In this document: positions 35,945 through 39,482 of the stretch, in pieces
Numbering within the stretch: position 1 is the stretch's first letter
Layout: each line of letters starts with the position of its first letter
NCBI GenBank assembly: GCA_002729515.1
Contig: PBYF01000035.1
Coordinates: 68,409-107,890 of the forward strand
Direction: 5' to 3'
DNA length: 39,482 bases
From: Deltaproteobacteria bacterium
GTDB lineage: Bacteria; Myxococcota_A; UBA9160; SMWR01
Translations under genes and position numbers: made by a program
The notes under the pieces: model-generated
The model's database searches: none
Told to the model about the DNA's origin: nothing
What the model saw: only the letters and a program-made list of their open reading frames with translations

Positions 35945-37042
35945 GTGCGCGCCGCCGGCTCCGTCGCCCTCATCTTGGGCGTGTCGGTCGCGGGTGCTGC
36001 CCTCGTCGCTGACCGCGTTGCTACGCGCATGCTCAATGCACCCGAGAACCGCGCCCGGATCATGGCCCTGGCCTCCGACGCGCTGGGGCGCGACGTCGCG
36101 GTCGGCGAGGTCGTCGCGGGCTTGTTCCCGCCTTCGCTCGGCGTGGCGAGGGTGCGCGTGGCCGGCGCGATGCCGGGGGGGCCGCCCCTGCTCGAGGCCC
36201 GTAGCGTGGAACTGCGGGTTGCGCTTGCACCGCTCGCCGCGGGTGCGGTCGTGGTGCACTCGCTGGTGGTCGAGGAGCCGTTGGTGCGGCTCGTGCTGAC
36301 CGAGCGCGGACTGGAGCTGCCCGGCCTCGTGGGTGCGGCGGAGCCGGGGTCGATGCCGGGCGCGAAGCCCGGTGCCCCTCCGGTCGTGGTGCGCGCGGTC
36401 GAGGTCAGCGATGCGCGGATCCGTATCGAGGACCAGACCCTCTTGCCGCCGCGAGTGGGAGAGATCGGCAGTGTGGACTTTTCGTCGCGTGGGAACTCTG
36501 CCGACACGCTCTCCGAACTCGATTTCTCTTTGACCTCGGAGCAGGGTGGGACGTTCAGGGCGTGGGGAACGGCGAGCCCGTCCGGCACGCTCGACCTCGA
36601 GGGCGAGTTTCGCGACTTCCCCCTGGAGCCGGTCGCGCCGTTCCTCGGATTTGCCTCGGAGCTGAGCGGTCGAATGAGCGGGACCCTGACTCATCGCGGT
36701 CCGGTGGCGGCGCCGGAGCGTCAGGTGGGCGACTTCCGGCTCGAGGACGGGCGCGTCGTGCTCGGCGACTTTGAGCTCGCCGGGCCGCTCGGTGTCCGCT
36801 TCGAAGTGAGCGGACCGTATGCGGACGTCGAGGGGCGGTTCGAGATCGATGCGACGGGGGCCGACGTGCGTCTTGGCGGTGTCTACGCGAAGCGTCCGGG
36901 CCGGGCCGCGACGCTCACCGGGCGGTTCGTCTCCGTCGATGGTGGGCTCGGTGTCGACGATGTGCACCTGCGCATCGGCGAGCCGGACCCCCGCGGCCCC
37001 GATGGTGGTTGGCAAGCGGACGCGAGACGTCCTACTTCTTGA
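35945..37042 (+). CDS. AsmA-like exported protein, short
   Basis: 365 aa with an N-terminal signal anchor (VALILGVSVAGAALVADRVA) and a beta-rich body: SDALGRDVAVGEVVAGLFPPSLG, LLEARSVELRV and VVVHSLVVEEPLVRL are the entry blocks of AsmA/DUF748 proteins, now viewed as envelope lipid-transfer bridges. Most AsmA proteins are far longer (600 aa or more). This one ends abruptly in IGEPDPRGPDGGW followed by an Arg-rich end, with no matching continuation in other frames before ilvE, so it is either a small family form or a 3'-truncated gene. GTG 35945 is two bases after gatB. Family call moderate. Confidence 0.68.
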   Translation: MRAAGSVALILGVSVAGAALVADRVATRMLNAPENRARIMALASDALGRDVAVGEVVAGLFPPSLGVARVRVAGAMPGGPPLLEARSVELRVALAPLAAGAVVVHSLVVEEPLVRLVLTERGLELPGLVGAAEPGSMPGAKPGAPPVVVRAVEVSDARIRIEDQTLLPPRVGEIGSVDFSSRGNSADTLSELDFSLTSEQGGTFRAWGTASPSGTLDLEGEFRDFPLEPVAPFLGFASELSGRMSGTLTHRGPVAAPERQVGDFRLEDGRVVLGDFELAGPLGVRFEVSGPYADVEGRFEIDATGADVRLGGVYAKRPGRAATLTGRFVSVDGGLGVDDVHLRIGEPDPRGPDGGWQADARRPTS

Positions 37043-37076
37043 TGTGCCGGTTCTTCGAGGCCTTCGGGAATGCGGC

Positions 37077-38021
37077 ATGGCGGAGAACACGATGGGTTCG
37101 ACTGGCGGGATTAGCGGCGAGGTCGTCTGGCTGGACGGCGATTTTGTGCCCTGGGATGCCGCGAACGTACCTATCTTGACCCATACGCTGCACTATGGGC
37201 TCGGAGTATTCGAGGGACTCCGCTGCTACCGCACCGACGATGAACGCTCGGTGGTCTTCCGCCTGACGGAGCATGTGGATCGACTCTACGACTCGGCTCA
37301 TATCAACCTGATGGAGATTCCCTTCGATCGCGCGGACGTCGAGGCGGCGATCCTGGAGACTTTGCGTCGCAACGGTTTGAGGGAGGGTTACATCCGGCCT
37401 CTCGCATTCATCGGCGACGGCGAGATGGGTCTCAATCCGGGCGACAATGCGATCCGAGTGGCGGTCATTGTCTGGCCGTGGGGGCGGTACCTGGGCGAAG
37501 AAGGACTCGAACGAGGTATCCGGGCCAAGGTCTCCACGTTCAGCCGGCATTCCGTCAACAGCAAGCTGACAAAGGGGAAGACCTGCGGCGACTACGTGAA
37601 CTCGATCCTCGCCAAGCGAGAGGCCTTACTCGACGGCTACGACGAGGCGATCCTGCTCGATACGCACGGGTTCGTGTCCGAGGCGAGCGGTGAGAATGTC
37701 TTTCTCGTGCGGGACAGCGAACTCTACACCCCCCCGCTCCCCACGGTTCTCGGTGGCATCACCCGAGCGAGTGTGATCGAGCTTGCCCGAGACAGGGGTA
37801 TCGTGGTCCGCGAGTGTGCCTTCGCACGTGACGAACTCTATCTCGCCGACGAACTCTTCTTGACCGGAACCGCCGCCGAGGTGACGCCAGTGCGAGAGGT
37901 CGACCATCGGCGCATCGGAACTGGCACTCGGGGCTCGATCACCAAGACGTTGCAGACTGCGTTCTTCGATGTCGTCACGGGCCGCGATCGCAAGCACGAG
38001 CGCTGGCTCACCAGCGTCTAA
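37077..38021 (+). CDS. ilvE: Branched-chain amino-acid aminotransferase
   Basis: Class IV PLP aminotransferase, 314 aa, last step of Leu/Ile/Val synthesis. Seen: THTLHYGLGVFEGLRCY, the PLP lysine region KGKTCGDYVNSILAKREAL, EASGENVFLVRD, VLGGITRASVIELARDRGI and LFLTGTAAEVTPVREVD, with TKTLQTAFFDVVTG at the end. D-amino-acid transaminase and aminodeoxychorismate lyase belong to the same fold but lack this combination. ATG 37077 is used (ATG 37092 is a possible inner start); upstream in-frame sequence to 36819 is a shadow of the AsmA-like gene. Lies 34 bases behind that gene. Confidence 0.95.
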   Translation: MAENTMGSTGGISGEVVWLDGDFVPWDAANVPILTHTLHYGLGVFEGLRCYRTDDERSVVFRLTEHVDRLYDSAHINLMEIPFDRADVEAAILETLRRNGLREGYIRPLAFIGDGEMGLNPGDNAIRVAVIVWPWGRYLGEEGLERGIRAKVSTFSRHSVNSKLTKGKTCGDYVNSILAKREALLDGYDEAILLDTHGFVSEASGENVFLVRDSELYTPPLPTVLGGITRASVIELARDRGIVVRECAFARDELYLADELFLTGTAAEVTPVREVDHRRIGTGTRGSITKTLQTAFFDVVTGRDRKHERWLTSV

Positions 38022-38083
38022 GGGATCACACAGAAGCCACAGTCCGGTACCCTGAAAGCCCTCGCTCGTCGGAAGGGACCGCT

Positions 38084-39268
38084 CTGCACCGCCTCGCTCT
38101 CGGACTGCTCATCGCCTGTTTGGGGCTCGCCTTTCTCGCGGGCGTCCACACCTATCTTGCGCTGCGCCTGGTGTTCGAGCCCGGTGTACCGGAGCCCTGG
38201 CGCGGTGTGCTGCTGGCCGCAATCGCTTTGGGGGCGCTCGTGGTAGTGCTCCAGCCGATCGGTGAGCGCCGGTTGCAGCCGCCCGCAGCGCGCTGGATCG
38301 CATGGCCCGCTTCGCTCTGGATGGGGTTCGCCTTTCTGCTGCTCATTCAACTCCTCGCTATCGACGCCGTCCTGTGGATCGCGGGCGCGGCGGTCTGGGC
38401 CGCTGGTGGGAGTGCTCCGGACGCGGGTGGGGCGTCCGGTGTGCGCGTCGCCCTGGTGGCCGGGGTCGCGGCCCTCGCCGGCCTGTGGGGTGGCTTGCGT
38501 CCACCGGCTCTCGCACGGGTGGAAATAAGTCTTCGCCGCTGGCCGGTTGCGCTCGACGGACTTCGCATCGTACAGATCAGCGACACCCACATCGGCTCGA
38601 TCCGCGGGCGCCGCTTTGCCGAAGATCTGACGGAACGCGTCAACGCATTGCGTCCGGATCTCGTCGCGGTGACCGGCGACCTCGTGGACGGGAAGGTCGA
38701 GTTCCTCGGTGCCGAGGTCGAGCCGTTCCGCAAACTGCACGCACCGCTCGGTATCTACTTTGTGACTGGAAACCACGACCACTATTCGGGTGCGCCTGAC
38801 TGGACGGACAAGATTTGTGAGCTTGGTGTGCGTGTGTTGCGAAATGAGCGCGTGGCGATCGAGACGCGCGGTGCGGCATTCGACCTGGTGGGTGTCGACG
38901 ACCACCGGGGCGATCTCTTCGGGGCAGATGGTGGTGAGGACCTGGAAGCGGCGCTGTCGGGTCGCGATCCTGAGCGTCCCGCGCTCCTGCTCGCCCACGA
39001 CCCGTCGACTTTCAAGCGTGCAGCGAACTGCGGCATAGACCTCCAACTCTCGGGGCATACTCACGGCGGGCAGATCTTCCCCTTCGGATTTTTCGTGCGA
39101 CTGAGCACACCCTTCGTCGCCGGCCGCTATCGCCGCGGGGCTGCAGAACTTTACGTGAGCCGCGGCACCGGCTTCTGGGGCCCGCCGATGCGGCTCTTTG
39201 CGCCCGCCGAGATCACCGAGATCGTCCTGAGAACGGAAGCGCCCTCCGGAGCGAACGCAACCACTTGA
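38084..39268 (+). CDS. Membrane metallophosphoesterase (YkuE/YaeI-like)
   Basis: About 394 aa. Three to four N-terminal membrane helices (up to about residue 140) precede a calcineurin-like phosphoesterase domain with all metal motifs: ISDTHIGS, TGDLVDG, GNHDHYSG, LLAHDPSTF and LSGHTHGGQIFPFGF. The catalytic domain probably lies outside the inner membrane or at its face; relatives act on lipid or glycan phosphodiesters. Start doubtful: TTG 38120 is the first common start but cuts into helix 1 and has no ribosome site; CTG 38084 gives LHRLALGLLIACLGL with a positive N-terminus and GGAAGGGA five bases upstream. Follows ilvE by 62 bases. Substrate unknown. Confidence 0.85.
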   Translation: MHRLALGLLIACLGLAFLAGVHTYLALRLVFEPGVPEPWRGVLLAAIALGALVVVLQPIGERRLQPPAARWIAWPASLWMGFAFLLLIQLLAIDAVLWIAGAAVWAAGGSAPDAGGASGVRVALVAGVAALAGLWGGLRPPALARVEISLRRWPVALDGLRIVQISDTHIGSIRGRRFAEDLTERVNALRPDLVAVTGDLVDGKVEFLGAEVEPFRKLHAPLGIYFVTGNHDHYSGAPDWTDKICELGVRVLRNERVAIETRGAAFDLVGVDDHRGDLFGADGGEDLEAALSGRDPERPALLLAHDPSTFKRAANCGIDLQLSGHTHGGQIFPFGFFVRLSTPFVAGRYRRGAAELYVSRGTGFWGPPMRLFAPAEITEIVLRTEAPSGANATT

Positions 39269-39287
39269 TTTCACGAAGCTTTCTTCC

Positions 39288-39332
39288 CTTCAGCGCTTAG
39301 AAACCCACACGAAATCCGCTCCTGCGCTGAAG
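39288..39332. terminator. Long-loop inverted repeat after metallophosphoesterase gene
   Basis: CTTCAGCGC (39288-39296) and GCGCTGAAG (39324-39332) form a perfect 9-bp stem with a 27-base loop, 19 bases after the stop at 39268. There is no T-run, and the loop is long, so termination is uncertain; its right arm abuts the first tandem-repeat unit, so it may mark the repeat boundary instead. Confidence 0.3.
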
Positions 39333-39482
39333 ATTTCAGTCCAGCTGCAACGCGTGAATGTTTTTCCTGCACGCGTGCATTTCGAATGCAGACCATGTTC
39401 AGGATTTCAGTCCAGCTGCAACGCGTGAATATTTCCTGCACGCGTGCGTTTCGAATGCCGGTCGTGTGCAGGATTTCAGTCC
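39332..39482. repeat. Palindrome-rich ~70-bp tandem repeat, continues beyond window
   Basis: Unit 1 spans 39332-39402 (71 bp), unit 2 spans 39403-39471 (69 bp) and a third begins at 39472. The first 28 bases (from GATTTCAGTCCAG through CGTGAAT) are identical in units 1 and 2; the rest differs by seven substitutions and a two-base gap, about 87% identity overall. Each unit holds CAGCTG and ACGCGT palindromes and a GCACGCGTGC palindrome (12 bp, TGCACGCGTGCA, in unit 1), then a hairpin TGCATT-TCG-AATGCA whose stem in unit 2 keeps pairing through a G-T pair. No reading frame. Copy number cannot be seen. Confidence 0.85.

Noticed and set aside
39332..39482. CRISPR array
   Set aside because: The identical 28-base head at 69-71-bp spacing looks repeat-spacer-like, but the intervening parts are also about 80% alike, so this is a plain tandem repeat; no cas gene is nearby.
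39332..39482. Integron attC sites
   Set aside because: Size and hairpins are suggestive, but no gene cassettes lie between the units and the conserved GTT and AAC core sites are not in place.

Overview
The window reads as a chromosomal segment of a very GC-rich Gram-negative bacterium, most like the deltaproteobacterial-type lineages (Myxococcota, Desulfobacterota, Binatota and relatives). The grounds are indirect: a long-form HflX, many lipoproteins, GatCAB, frequent GTG and TTG starts, and a trypsin-like exoprotein whose tail carries a Cys-x-Asp...Asp-Asn-Asp-Gly-Asp motif common in those groups. No rRNA, tRNA, transposase, phage gene or CRISPR array was recognised.

Left part (1-11.1 kb): an edge-truncated secreted serine protease, glutaryl-CoA dehydrogenase (gcdH) with an upstream phasin-like coiled-coil protein, a ketosynthase III-like enzyme directly behind hflX, and, divergently, glmU-glmS (UDP-GlcNAc synthesis) followed by a UvrD/PcrA helicase. 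The hflX reading frame carries its conserved N-terminus upstream of every ATG, GTG or TTG, so an ATT start is proposed.

Middle part (11.1-27.8 kb), the accessory and most interesting region: a half-domain VOC remnant, a GT-C-type polytopic glycosyltransferase-like protein, a methyltransferase with an N-terminal four-cysteine motif and C-terminal membrane helix, three membrane proteins built like TMTC (GT-C core plus C-terminal helical repeats; two are tandem duplicates), a PD40/TolB-like propeller lipoprotein, another polytopic membrane protein, two very large TPR proteins (one a clear PrsT-like lipoprotein), and a membrane-anchored sulfatase-fold hydrolase with Thr in the nucleophile position. 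Together they suggest an envelope or exported-protein glycosylation and assembly locus; this is inferred from architecture and clustering only.

Right part (27.8-39.5 kb) is mostly housekeeping: ddl (cell-wall D-Ala-D-Ala), larE-type sulfur transferase plus a C45-like protein without an obvious nucleophile, a DEAD-box helicase coupled to a LOG-family hydrolase, and the tightly packed gatC-gatA-gatB followed by an AsmA-like protein, branched-chain aminotransferase ilvE and a membrane metallophosphoesterase. The window ends in a roughly 70-bp palindrome-rich tandem repeat that runs off the edge.

Genes are densely packed with stop/start overlaps and three tail-to-tail overlapping gene pairs. Only one gene-free stretch exceeds 300 bp (26013-26371).
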